In this document: positions 33,315 through 41,827 of the stretch, piece after piece | Layout: each line of letters opens with the position of its first letter | Position numbering within the stretch: the first letter of the stretch is position 1 | Assembly: GCF_900129025.1 (NCBI RefSeq) | Contig: NZ_FQUM01000016.1 | Location: 1-47,423, forward strand | Direction of reading: 5' to 3' | Length of the DNA stretch: 47,423 nucleotides | From: Mariniphaga anaerophila | GTDB taxonomy: Bacteria > Bacteroidota > Bacteroidia > Bacteroidales > Prolixibacteraceae | Notes under the pieces: generated by a model | The model's input: only the letters and a program-made list of their open reading frames with translations | What the model was told of the DNA's origin: nothing | Databases searched by the model: none | Program-made: the position numbers and the translations under genes

Positions 33315-34421
33315 ATGAAACCAAGAGAGAGAGTATTAAAAGCATTTAAAAAGTTGCCCGGATTACCCGACAGAATTCCTGTTCAGTTTGATTTATGCCG
33401 CCAGCTGGCCGACTACTTTGGAGAAAAGCTAAACATCCCGGTAAACTACACCGATAATTTGTACGAAGACGTAACTTACCGGATTAGTGCCAACGAGTTA
33501 CGTGTTGCTATGGGAAGCGATGTTGTTGTAACGGGTGCTTCTGTTTCCAATGATTATAAAATTGAGAAAGATGAAAATGGTCATTGGTTGAATGAATATG
33601 GGATGAAGATGAGGAAAGGAGCAATTTACGTAGAGGTAGTTGATTACCCGTTGGCAAATGCGCAAACAAAATCAGACATCGATAATTTTAAATTTCCCGA
33701 CCCTCTTGCCCCTGGTAGATACGACGATGCAGAGAGGCTGATTGAAAAATATCATGATGACTACTTGGTCTTTGGCGATATAGAAGTAACTGTTTTTTCG
33801 CTGGCCCATCAACTGGCCGGTATGGAAAAACTGCTTATTGATATGATGATGGAAACGGAATATGTTGTTCCGTTGTTCGAAGCATGTGGCGAATTTCAGA
33901 CACAAATTGGATTGCAGCTAATTGAAAGGGGAGTGGATGCTATCTGGTTTGGCGATGACTTTGGAACCCAATCCAGCCTTATTATTCCTCCCGAAATTTT
34001 TCGGTCGCAGTTAAAGCCAATTTACAAAAAAATGATCGACCGGTTTAAAGCTGCTAACCCCAACGTTATTCCCATTTTACATTGCGATGGTGCAGTAGCT
34101 GACTTGTTAGACGACATACGGGAAATAGGATTTGAAGTTTTTAATCCCGTACAGCCCGGCGTTCCCGGGCATCTTCCCAAAGATATGAAGGAGAACTTTG
34201 GCGATAAATTTGCTTTTTGGGGAGCAATTGATCAACAGGATTTACTCCCCAACGGAACAGATGACCAACTGGAAAAAGACATTGTTGAAAAGATGAATAT
34301 CCTGGGAAAAAATGGTGGATATATGATTGCTCCGGCTCACATTTTGCAGAATGATGTTTCTCCGGAAAGAGTACAGAAATTTATCGAGTTGTGCCTCAAA
34401 CACGGGAAAATATATGAGTAA
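33315..34421 (+). CDS. Uroporphyrinogen decarboxylase-family protein, catabolic subgroup
   Basis: A cytosolic TIM-barrel protein of 368 residues from this start (MKPRERVLKAFKK, the usual UroD-like opening). It belongs to the broad UroD/MtaA superfamily, which holds haem enzymes and corrinoid-dependent methyltransferases. It has FGDIEVTVFS, GVDAIWFGDDFGTQ and PILHCDGAVADLL (His256, Cys257), then FNPVQPG and a late IAPAHILQNDV. It is unlikely to be haem HemE: it is in a polysaccharide block, and the arginine-rich substrate start of HemE is not evident. Relatives are frequent in glycan-use loci of unknown role; methyl-group transfer from a methylated sugar is speculation. The frame is open 16 codons upstream within the leader repeat. 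Confidence 0.75.
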   Translation: MKPRERVLKAFKKLPGLPDRIPVQFDLCRQLADYFGEKLNIPVNYTDNLYEDVTYRISANELRVAMGSDVVVTGASVSNDYKIEKDENGHWLNEYGMKMRKGAIYVEVVDYPLANAQTKSDIDNFKFPDPLAPGRYDDAERLIEKYHDDYLVFGDIEVTVFSLAHQLAGMEKLLIDMMMETEYVVPLFEACGEFQTQIGLQLIERGVDAIWFGDDFGTQSSLIIPPEIFRSQLKPIYKKMIDRFKAANPNVIPILHCDGAVADLLDDIREIGFEVFNPVQPGVPGHLPKDMKENFGDKFAFWGAIDQQDLLPNGTDDQLEKDIVEKMNILGKNGGYMIAPAHILQNDVSPERVQKFIELCLKHGKIYE

Positions 34422-34451
34422 TGAAAAGTTTTAACAGGTGCAAATATATTT

Positions 34452-34491
34452 GAAAACAGACGGCTGCCTGTAATAGTAGCCGTTTGTTTTC
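34452..34491 (+). terminator. Hairpin terminator after the UroD-like gene
   Basis: GAAAACAGACGGCT (34452-34465) pairs over 14 positions, one of them G-U, with AGCCGTTTGTTTTC (34478-34491). The T-rich 3' arm serves as the tail. It separates the UroD-like gene from the C69 peptidase. Confidence 0.65.
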
Positions 34492-34598
34492 AATAAATCG
34501 GTAGGCAGTTAAAATTTGCTTTTTTTTTGTGTGAAATGCCGGAGCACATGTTTGGTGTTTTTATTACTACAGAAATGAAGGAGCTTAAATGATTTAGT

Positions 34599-36341
34599 AT
34601 GAATTATAAAGGAATTGTATTTTTATTTTTACTGGCATTAAATGTCATTGTTTTACCTGCATTTGCATGTACTAATTTAATTGTTTCAAAAGGTGCTTCC
34701 CAAGATGGTTCGGTGATGATAACTTATGCTGCCGATTCACATATCCGTTACGGAGCAGCCGTTTTTTTGCCCGCTGCCGACCATCAGCCCGGCGATGTTT
34801 GCGAAGTGTATCATTACGAAAACGGAAAGTTTATGGGAGCAATCCCCCAGGTGGCTCACACCTATTCGGTGGTTCATTTTATGAATGAATTTCAGGTTGC
34901 TGTTGGCGAATCAACATTTGGAGGGATGGGAGCATTGTACGGTCAGAAAGACGCCATTCTTGATTACGGATCGCTTATGCGCATTGGCTTGCAGCGGGCA
35001 AAAACAGCACGCGAGCTGATAAAAGTAATGACCGAACTGGTTGCCGAATATGGTTATGCGTCTGGTGGCGAGTCATTTTCTATCTCTGATTCAGAAGAGG
35101 CATGGATTATGGAAATGATTGGTAAAGGCAAATTTGGCAAGGGCGGTGTCTGGGTGGCACGCCGTATTCCTAATGATTGTGTTTCTGGTCATGCAAATCA
35201 GGCACGCATTACAACTTTTCCTTTTCAAAAAGCAAATAATTGGGATGATTTTCAGCAAACAGTATATCATTCCTCCGACGTGATCTCTTTTGCCAAAGAA
35301 CATGGGTTTTATAAAGGCGAGGACAAAGATTTTAGTTTTGCCGATGTGTATAATCCAATGACTTTTGGCGGCGCCCGTTATTGCGATGCACGTGTTTGGT
35401 CATTTTTTAGAAAAATAAATGAGGACATCAGAAATAACCAGAATATTACTGATTTTGCAATGGGGAAGCTTGAATTTGATGACGCGTTTTCTGACGGAAG
35501 CGCAAACCCCAATGGCTATCCGTCAAATCGTCTTCCCTTGTGGGTAAAGCCTGATTCTGCAATTTCTTTGCAACAGGTTATGAATGCCATGCGCGACCAC
35601 TACGAAGGAACTCCGATGGACATGACCAAAGGCGTTGGTGCGGGCCCGTTTGAAAGCCCTTACCGGTGGCGCCCGATGGAGTTTGAAGTGGACGGGCAAA
35701 AATATTTAAACGAAAGAGCCATCGGAACCCAGCAAACAGGATATAGTTTTGTTGCACAGTCACGCAACTGGCTTCCTGCACCTGTGGGAGGTATCATATG
35801 GTTTGGCGTTGACGATACTGATGGCTCTGTTTACACTCCGTTTTATTGCGGAATTAAAGAAGTGCCCGAAAGTTACCGCGAAGGAAACGGGTCGATGATT
35901 AGCTGGTCGGAGACGTCGGCTTTCTGGACTTTTAATCAGCTTACCAATTTTACTTACACGCGCTACAATACCATTCATCCCGAAGTAAAAGAGTACCAGC
36001 AAGAATTGGAGACCCGGTTTGTGGAAGAAGTACAGCTGGTTGATCTATTGGCGGAAAAACGTTTTGACGAAAACCCGGATTCTGCAAGAGATTACCTCAC
36101 TCAATATTCTGTTTATACCGCAAATAAACTGGTAAAGGACTGGAAAGATTTCTACCACTACCTGTTTATGAAATACATGGACGGAAACGTGAAAGAAGCA
36201 GAAAACAGGAGATTGAAAGATAATGGAAACGGAAAAAATATTCCACCTAGACCCAACCATCCGGGTTACGGAGAAGAGTGGGAGAGAATGATGATTCAGG
36301 GAACCGGCAATTTGCTGAAAGTACCCGTGGAAAAGAAATGA
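34599..36341 (+). CDS. C69-family dipeptidase, exported
   Basis: An N-terminal nucleophile hydrolase of 580 residues. After the signal peptide (about 1-23, LPAFA) the mature protein begins CTNLIVSKGAS, with Cys24 as the presumed nucleophile exposed by signal cleavage. Family C69 (PepD-like) cleaves dipeptides. GESTFGG and ASGGESFSISDSEEAWIMEMIG are conserved blocks. The protein would act in the periplasm. It is 37 bases upstream of the GH92 gene and probably cotranscribed, suggesting that the two act on peptide- and mannose-bearing parts of one glycoprotein substrate (inference). It is longer than the ~470 residues of the lactic acid bacteria enzyme, with an extended C-terminus. Confidence 0.85.
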   Translation: MNYKGIVFLFLLALNVIVLPAFACTNLIVSKGASQDGSVMITYAADSHIRYGAAVFLPAADHQPGDVCEVYHYENGKFMGAIPQVAHTYSVVHFMNEFQVAVGESTFGGMGALYGQKDAILDYGSLMRIGLQRAKTARELIKVMTELVAEYGYASGGESFSISDSEEAWIMEMIGKGKFGKGGVWVARRIPNDCVSGHANQARITTFPFQKANNWDDFQQTVYHSSDVISFAKEHGFYKGEDKDFSFADVYNPMTFGGARYCDARVWSFFRKINEDIRNNQNITDFAMGKLEFDDAFSDGSANPNGYPSNRLPLWVKPDSAISLQQVMNAMRDHYEGTPMDMTKGVGAGPFESPYRWRPMEFEVDGQKYLNERAIGTQQTGYSFVAQSRNWLPAPVGGIIWFGVDDTDGSVYTPFYCGIKEVPESYREGNGSMISWSETSAFWTFNQLTNFTYTRYNTIHPEVKEYQQELETRFVEEVQLVDLLAEKRFDENPDSARDYLTQYSVYTANKLVKDWKDFYHYLFMKYMDGNVKEAENRRLKDNGNGKNIPPRPNHPGYGEEWERMMIQGTGNLLKVPVEKK

Positions 36342-36378
36342 AAATAAAGAAATCAATCAATTCATTAATAGTAGTAGA

Positions 36379-38691
36379 ATGAAAAAAATAGTAGCCCTTT
36401 TTATCGCGGTTTGGTTTGCCGGAACATCTTTTGCGCAAATCAAAAACGAAAATCTAACCCAATATGTAGATCCGCTTATTGGAACCCGGGAAATGGGACA
36501 TGTGTTCCCCGGCGCCTGTGTGCCGTTTGGTATGGTGCAGCTTAGCCCCGATACGGACACTATTCCATTTGCTGTGGACGGGAAATATACCGGAACTGTA
36601 TATCGCTACTGTGCCGGCTACCAATATAACGATCCAACCATTGTCGGATTTAGTCATACCCATTTTAGTGGAACCGGGCACTCCGATTTGGGCGATTTTT
36701 TAATTATGCCTACTGTTGGGAAATTGCGACTGAACCCGGGAACCGCAGATCATCCCGAATCTGGCTACCGTTCACGGTTTAGTCACCAAACAGAAAAAGC
36801 GGCTCCTGGATATTACCGCGTAAAACTTGATGATTATAAGATTGATGCAGAGGTGACCACTGCCGAACATGTTGGGTTTCATCAATATACATTCCCCGAA
36901 AGTGACGATGCCCACATCATTCTCGATTTAACACACGGCATCTACAATTACGAAGGAAAAGTGCTGTGGTCGCAGGTCTGGGTTCAAAATGATACCTTGG
37001 TTACCGGTTATCGCATTACCAGTGGTTGGGCACGAACCAACTATCTGTATTTTGCTATGGTGTTTTCAAAACCGATTGAAAATTTTGGGTGCAGAAACGA
37101 AGAGGATTTGGTTTATAAAGGCTTCTGGAGAAAATTCGACCAGGAGAATAATTTCCCGGAAATGGGCGGGCGCAAGCTGAAAACGCATTTCGATTTTAAA
37201 ACCAGCGAAGGAGAAAAGGTAAAAGTGAAATTTGCAATTTCTGCTGTTAGTACGGAGGGCGCTTTGAAAAATCTGAAAGCAGAAGTTCCGCATTTCGATT
37301 TTGAAAAAGTAAAAACAGATGCCAATGCGAAATGGCAAAAAGAACTGGAAAAAATAGCCATTGACGCAACCCCTGAAAAGAAAGTAACTTTTTATACTTC
37401 GCTCTACCACACGTTTATTAATCCGGTGGAATACATGGATGTGGATGGGCAGTATCGCGGAATTGACCACCAAATTCATAGGGCTGACGGTTTTGTGAAT
37501 TATTCTGTCTTTTCGTTGTGGGATACCTACCGCGCGCTGCACCCGCTGCTCACGTTGATTCAGCCTAAACGTACATCAGATATGATAAATTCGATGTTGG
37601 CTCATTACGACCAGAGTACGCTCGGGATGCTTCCTGTTTGGAGCCATTTTGGAAATGAGAACTGGTGTATGATTGGTTACCATGCAGTGCCTGTAATTGC
37701 TGATGCTTGGGTAAACGGTATTCGTGGTTTCGATCCGCAACGTGCGCTGGATGCGTGTATTTCTTCCTCCACAAATAAGTATTACGGAGATATAACTGAT
37801 TATTTGGAGTTGGGCTACGTTCCGTATGATAAAAATAAAACCGGCTCTTCGATGACATTGGAATACGCATACGACGACTGGACTATTGCTCAATTGGCAA
37901 AATCTATTGGGAAAGACGACGTAGCTAAAGTTTATGAAGAGCGTTCGCAAAACTGGAAAAAACTGTTTAACGACGAAACAGGTTTTGTGGGTGCCAAAGA
38001 CAGTAAGGGAAACTGGAAAGAACCTTTTGACGCACTGCAAACACACGATGAAGGGTTTATTGAAGGAAACTCATGGAACTATTCACTTTATGTTCCGCAA
38101 GACATTGCAGGTCTCATTCGGAAAATGGGAGGGAACGATTATTTCTGCGATCATCTCGATTCTTTGTTTAGCATGCATTTGCCCGACAAATATTTTGCGG
38201 AAACAGAAGATATTACGCGAGACGGATTAATTGGTTGTTATGTTCACGGAAACGAACCCAGCCATCATGTTGCTTACATGTACAACTGGGCAGGCAAACC
38301 CTGGAAAACGCAGGAACGTGTTCAGCAGATTATTAATACCATGTATTTAAACAAACCAGACGGGTTATGTGGAAACGATGACTGTGGACAAATGTCTGCA
38401 TGGTACATATTTTCTTCCCTTGGATTTTATCCTGTTTGCCCTGGCTCAGGCGAATATTCAATTGGTTCTCCCTCAGTTAAAGAAGCGAAGATTCAGTTGG
38501 GTGAAGGGAAAGTTTTGGTCGTAAAAGCGCATAACGTTTCTGATAAAAACATTTACATTCGGTCGGTTACTCTAAATGGAAAGCCATTAAAAGCGCCGTC
38601 TGTTTCCAATAAGGAAATTAGAAATGGTGGTGAATTGATTTTTGAGATGGGAAGCCGTCCTGACAGAAAATTGTTTGGTGGAAAACAGTAA
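36379..38691 (+). CDS. GH92 alpha-mannosidase
   Basis: A calcium-dependent exo-acting alpha-mannosidase of 770 residues, normal for GH92. The signal peptide ends near SFAQI. The N-terminal beta-sandwich begins YVDPLIGTREMGHVFPG; the (alpha/alpha)6 domain holds HGNEPSHH with the likely acid Glu626, and GNDDCGQMSAWYIFSSLGF (residues 665-683) with the acidic residues on the base side. GH92 enzymes trim alpha-1,2, 1,3, 1,4 or 1,6-linked mannose from N-glycans and yeast or algal mannans; linkage is not assigned. It is the only mannose enzyme in a block otherwise aimed at rhamnose/galacturonate glycan. Confidence 0.93.
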   Translation: MKKIVALFIAVWFAGTSFAQIKNENLTQYVDPLIGTREMGHVFPGACVPFGMVQLSPDTDTIPFAVDGKYTGTVYRYCAGYQYNDPTIVGFSHTHFSGTGHSDLGDFLIMPTVGKLRLNPGTADHPESGYRSRFSHQTEKAAPGYYRVKLDDYKIDAEVTTAEHVGFHQYTFPESDDAHIILDLTHGIYNYEGKVLWSQVWVQNDTLVTGYRITSGWARTNYLYFAMVFSKPIENFGCRNEEDLVYKGFWRKFDQENNFPEMGGRKLKTHFDFKTSEGEKVKVKFAISAVSTEGALKNLKAEVPHFDFEKVKTDANAKWQKELEKIAIDATPEKKVTFYTSLYHTFINPVEYMDVDGQYRGIDHQIHRADGFVNYSVFSLWDTYRALHPLLTLIQPKRTSDMINSMLAHYDQSTLGMLPVWSHFGNENWCMIGYHAVPVIADAWVNGIRGFDPQRALDACISSSTNKYYGDITDYLELGYVPYDKNKTGSSMTLEYAYDDWTIAQLAKSIGKDDVAKVYEERSQNWKKLFNDETGFVGAKDSKGNWKEPFDALQTHDEGFIEGNSWNYSLYVPQDIAGLIRKMGGNDYFCDHLDSLFSMHLPDKYFAETEDITRDGLIGCYVHGNEPSHHVAYMYNWAGKPWKTQERVQQIINTMYLNKPDGLCGNDDCGQMSAWYIFSSLGFYPVCPGSGEYSIGSPSVKEAKIQLGEGKVLVVKAHNVSDKNIYIRSVTLNGKPLKAPSVSNKEIRNGGELIFEMGSRPDRKLFGGKQ

Positions 38692-38976
38692 ACTGATTGA
38701 TTTCAGTTTCAGAAGGAATTAGGTTTGTTATTTCTATTGAAAAATGTTGGTACATTTTGATTTGTTCATTCAGATAAATAACGTATTTTGAAGGTTAGAA
38801 AGTGATAGGAGAAAAGTTTACCGTACATTGATGTAACGAGGAGCAGATTGTAATAAGATTGCTTTAAAGAATCAGATAGTGAGATGATTCTTAATTGGTA
38901 AATAGTTTCCAGTTCGCATGTTTTGTACGGACTACTGGCCTTTTAATAATGTGATATGTTCAAAAACAAAATGTAA
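38692..38976. other. Gap between GH92 and the KduI/IolB gene
   Basis: 285 bases, AT-rich. I see no convincing gene, terminator or promoter motif in it. Confidence 0.4.
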
Positions 38977-39750
38977 ATGAAAGATTTAAAACACCCTTCC
39001 TCTTGGAAATACTCCAGCAGCATCGACGAGGGCTTTTTTGAGGTAGTTACTCCTGAAAATTCGGCATGTAAGCTAACCTGGGTTTTTCGTTTAAACCTAA
39101 AAAAGGGAAAGTCTTACAGTCTGAGCGATAAAAAGCTGGAGTTGAATGGTGTTGTAATTAAAGGGAGCGTCAGTATCAGGCATAGCTCAGGTGAACGTGG
39201 GTTGGATAAATTTGATTCGTTTTATTTGCCGGCAAAAGATCAGCTAACCATCATGGCAAAAGACGACTGTTCGCTGTTTTTCGGCGGAAGTTTGTACGAA
39301 AGGAGAGGCGAATATTTTGTTCGGGAATATGATTTGTCGATTCCGCTTGGAGGGATACACCAGATTCATGGCACGCCACCGTTCAGCCGGGAGGTGTTTA
39401 TGACCGTTTCTGAAAAAGATGTAGCTTCCCGGTTAATCTGCGGAATAACTGTCGGAGAGCCGGGAGCATGGACGAGCTGGCCGCCACATCAGCACACCCT
39501 GGATTTGGAGGAAGCGTATTGTTATTTCGATATTCCCGACCGAAGTTCTGTCCTTCACTGTTGTTCCAGGCAGCCCGGGAAAATAGAGTTTGTGCATCCA
39601 GCGTCGGCAGGCGATTGTGTAATTGTTCCCGAGGGGTACCATCCAACGGTTGGAATACCGGGCGTGAAGAGTTGCTATTTTTGGGTTATGGCGGCACATT
39701 CTTCCCAAAGCAGGAGATACGACTTGGCGGTGAACGACCCAATTTATTGA
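38977..39750 (+). CDS. KduI/IolB-family uronate isomerase
   Basis: A cytosolic double-cupin isomerase of 257 residues. Metal ligands are visible as His171, His173 (WPPHQH), Glu178 (LDLEEAYCYF) and His222 (EGYHPTVG), with nearly the same spacing as in KduI (0, 2, 7, about 50). WTSWPPHQH is closer to IolB, the 5-deoxyglucuronate isomerase, than to the MPCHTH type of KduI. No other inositol gene is present, and the neighbours produce unsaturated uronates. Isomerisation of 5-keto-4-deoxyuronate is therefore the likelier task, as inference. It lies behind GH92 after a 285-base gap and ends in a strong terminator. Confidence 0.8.
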   Translation: MKDLKHPSSWKYSSSIDEGFFEVVTPENSACKLTWVFRLNLKKGKSYSLSDKKLELNGVVIKGSVSIRHSSGERGLDKFDSFYLPAKDQLTIMAKDDCSLFFGGSLYERRGEYFVREYDLSIPLGGIHQIHGTPPFSREVFMTVSEKDVASRLICGITVGEPGAWTSWPPHQHTLDLEEAYCYFDIPDRSSVLHCCSRQPGKIEFVHPASAGDCVIVPEGYHPTVGIPGVKSCYFWVMAAHSSQSRRYDLAVNDPIY

Positions 39751-39807
39751 TAGACTCGAAAAATTTAGCAGATTACAAGCCGGTTTTTTTAGCCTTACAA
39801 TAGTAGT

Positions 39808-39855
39808 ACAAAAACATACAGCGATAAAATCTTAATTCTCTCTGTATGTTTTTGT
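39808..39855 (+). terminator. Terminator after the KduI/IolB gene
   Basis: A perfect 14-bp stem, ACAAAAACATACAG (39808-39821) / CTGTATGTTTTTGT (39842-39855). The A-rich 5' arm and T-rich 3' arm could allow action in both directions. Confidence 0.75.
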
Positions 39856-39989
39856 TAAATAGTATTCTTGTTGTGAGGGATTTTTTCTTGTTGTAATAAG
39901 TCAGTGTGCTAATCACTTATTTGTAAAATAGTTACAAAAAAGTATGTTTTAGAAACTTATTGCTTCTTTTTTTTTATCGGATTTTCCTC

Positions 39990-39997
39990 TAAATTTG
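39990..39997 (+). promoter_or_regulatory. Candidate -7 element before the second ECF sigma gene
   Basis: TAAATTTG matches TAnnTTTG only six bases before the start codon, so a transcript from it would be leaderless or nearly so. No -33 element was found at the right distance. Confidence 0.3.
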
Positions 39998-40002
39998 ATA
40001 CA

Positions 40003-40593
40003 ATGTTCAGTGTTGAGACAAGGAGAGAGCTTCAAAACGGAAATCCGGAAGCGTATAAAGAGGTATTCCGGTTACTGTATCCTCGCTTGAAAGGCTACTG
40101 TAAACTGTTTTTGGATGATGATGATGAGGTAGGAGACATCATCCAGGAGACGTTTATTAAGCTTTGGGAAAAACGCGATTCAATTGAACTAAACGGAAGT
40201 GTAGAAAGTCTCATCTTTATAATGACAAGAAATCGGTGCCTGAACGTTTTAAAAAATAAGCGTTTGGAATCCCAGAAAATCGATACTGAAAAACTGAATG
40301 TAAATGACCTGCAATACCTCTATCAGTTAGACTTTTCGGAGAAAGAAGAAAGAAGCCTCGAAGAAATGCTGATCCTCTCTTTTCAGGAGGAGGTGGAAAA
40401 GCTCCCTGCCAAAATGAAAACCGTTTTTGTTAAATGCAAAATTGAAAACAGGAAACAGCAGGAAGTTGCCGAAGAGTTGGGGATTAGTATTAAAATGGTA
40501 GAGAAACACATTGCCCGGGCAAAAGAGCAGATACGCCGTCAGTTGCTTAAAAAACATCCGCTTTTGTACATTTTAATCCTGTTGTTGCTGTAG
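40003..40593 (+). CDS. ECF RNA polymerase sigma factor, FecI-like (module 2)
   Basis: A 196-residue sigma-70 family protein. Region 2 is AYKEVFRLLYPRLKGYCKLFL with GDIIQETFIKLWEKRDSI; region 4 is around residues 135-180, with KTVFVKCKIENRKQQEVAEE as the first part of the helix-turn-helix and IKMVEKHIARAKEQIRRQL as the second. It recruits RNA polymerase to target promoters after release from the FecR encoded next. The C-terminal tail LLYILILLLL is strongly hydrophobic, like the tail of the first sigma factor. It is the first gene of the second regulatory module. Confidence 0.92.
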   Translation: MFSVETRRELQNGNPEAYKEVFRLLYPRLKGYCKLFLDDDDEVGDIIQETFIKLWEKRDSIELNGSVESLIFIMTRNRCLNVLKNKRLESQKIDTEKLNVNDLQYLYQLDFSEKEERSLEEMLILSFQEEVEKLPAKMKTVFVKCKIENRKQQEVAEELGISIKMVEKHIARAKEQIRRQLLKKHPLLYILILLLL

Positions 40594-40729
40594 TCGTTTA
40601 TTTTTCATAATGGCTTGCAAAAGTTAAACAGAAGCGCCTTTCAAAATTTTTTCAATTTGAATGTTATTTTTTTGTGATCAGAGGTAGGGTTTTGGTGTGC
40701 GGTATTGTACTCATTATAGAATATATGTT

Positions 40730-41737
40730 ATGAGGCAAATCGCTTATAAATATTTTGAAGACCAGGCCACAGAAGCAGAAAAAAGAGAGCTGCTGGAATG
40801 GCTGCGGCATAAAGAGAATCGATTAGTTTTTAGTAAGTTTAAGTTAGACTGGGAGAGTGATTTGGGGCACGACTGGTTTCCTGTTGGTGGAGGAAAAACC
40901 TGGAGTCGGCTTCAAGAAGAGCTTTGGAAGAGAAGCTTTAGCAGATGGCAGGATTCAAGAAAAACCTATAAATTTTTGAGGATTGCTGCCATCTTCTTTT
41001 TTGTTCTGAGCGTCGGCAGTTTCTCGTGGTTTTACATCAATCAGCGCCACGCTATGCCCGAAATATTTACCAGCGTTGTTACTGACAACGGACAGATGTC
41101 TAAAGTCGAGCTGCCCGACGGTTCGAAAGTTTGGCTGAACTTTGGTTCCCGAATTTCCTACAGTAATTACTATTCTGCAGAAAACAGAAAGGTTACGCTT
41201 TTTGGAGAAGCTTATTTTGATGTTGTCAAGAACGAAGATTTGCCGCTTATTGTTGATTGTAATGGGTTGCTTGTAAGGGTTCTCGGTACAAAATTCAATG
41301 TAAAAGCATATAATGAACCTCATGGCTCAATAGAAGTTGTGCTGGAAAAAGGGCAGGTAGAACTGGAGAATCCTAAATCGGGCGATGTGTTTTATAAAAT
41401 GAAACCGGGAGAAAGGGTTCAGATTGATATGTTAAACAATCGCTATTCTGCCGGAATGGTAAATACTTTTCGTTACACATCCTGGAAAGAAGGAATTATT
41501 AATATCCACGATCAGTCTATTGAAGAACTGATTAAACAACTGGAAAAACGTTATAAACAGCAGTTTGAACTTGCAGATGACGTAAAAAGACTACGCTATA
41601 CTTTTACCATCGAAAATGAATCTCTGGGAGATGTCTTAAAACTGATGGAACATATTACCCCCATAAAAGTGAAGCAAAAAGATGATATTATTACTATCAG
41701 CGCTGACGAAACTAAATTAAAAAAAGCTGGTGGCTAA
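40730..41737 (+). CDS. FecR-family anti-sigma factor (module 2)
   Basis: About 335 residues from ATG at 40730; a GTG eleven codons upstream keeps the frame open but gives an atypical N-terminus. The cytosolic part (1-80) binds the sigma factor. One membrane segment follows (FLRIAAIFFFVLSVGSFSWFYI), then the FecR domain (VTDNGQMSKVELPDGSKVWLN cut within residues 110-130) and the C-terminal DUF4974 domain (IEELIKQLEKRYKQQFELA onward) that contacts the receptor's STN domain. The order sigma - fecR - susC repeats that of module 1, with almost the same sigma-to-fecR spacing (136 against 130 bases). Confidence 0.9.
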   Translation: MRQIAYKYFEDQATEAEKRELLEWLRHKENRLVFSKFKLDWESDLGHDWFPVGGGKTWSRLQEELWKRSFSRWQDSRKTYKFLRIAAIFFFVLSVGSFSWFYINQRHAMPEIFTSVVTDNGQMSKVELPDGSKVWLNFGSRISYSNYYSAENRKVTLFGEAYFDVVKNEDLPLIVDCNGLLVRVLGTKFNVKAYNEPHGSIEVVLEKGQVELENPKSGDVFYKMKPGERVQIDMLNNRYSAGMVNTFRYTSWKEGIINIHDQSIEELIKQLEKRYKQQFELADDVKRLRYTFTIENESLGDVLKLMEHITPIKVKQKDDIITISADETKLKKAGG

Positions 41738-41742
41738 GAAAA

Positions 41743-41796
41743 AACCGGAGATGCGGCAACATCTCCGGTTGGCTACTTACCATCGGCAAATGGTAA
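41743..41796 (+). promoter_or_regulatory. Paired hairpins with identical CGGCAA loops in the fecR-susC gap (module 2)
   Basis: Hairpin one is a perfect 11-bp stem, AACCGGAGATG (41743-41753) / CATCTCCGGTT (41760-41770), with loop CGGCAA. Hairpin two is a perfect 7-bp stem, TTACCAT (41777-41783) / ATGGTAA (41790-41796), with the same loop. There is no T run after either. The second ends 31 bases before susC. Confidence 0.7.
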
Positions 41797-41827
41797 ATAA
41801 ATTGTTGTACTAAATCATTGTAAAATT

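Noticed and set aside
33315-34421. Haem-biosynthetic uroporphyrinogen decarboxylase (HemE)
   Set aside because: The context is carbohydrate use, and the sequence resembles the wider UroD/MtaA superfamily rather than HemE.
38977-39750. Evidence for inositol catabolism
   Set aside because: Only the IolB-like protein is present; no other iol gene is found, so the context does not support an inositol pathway.
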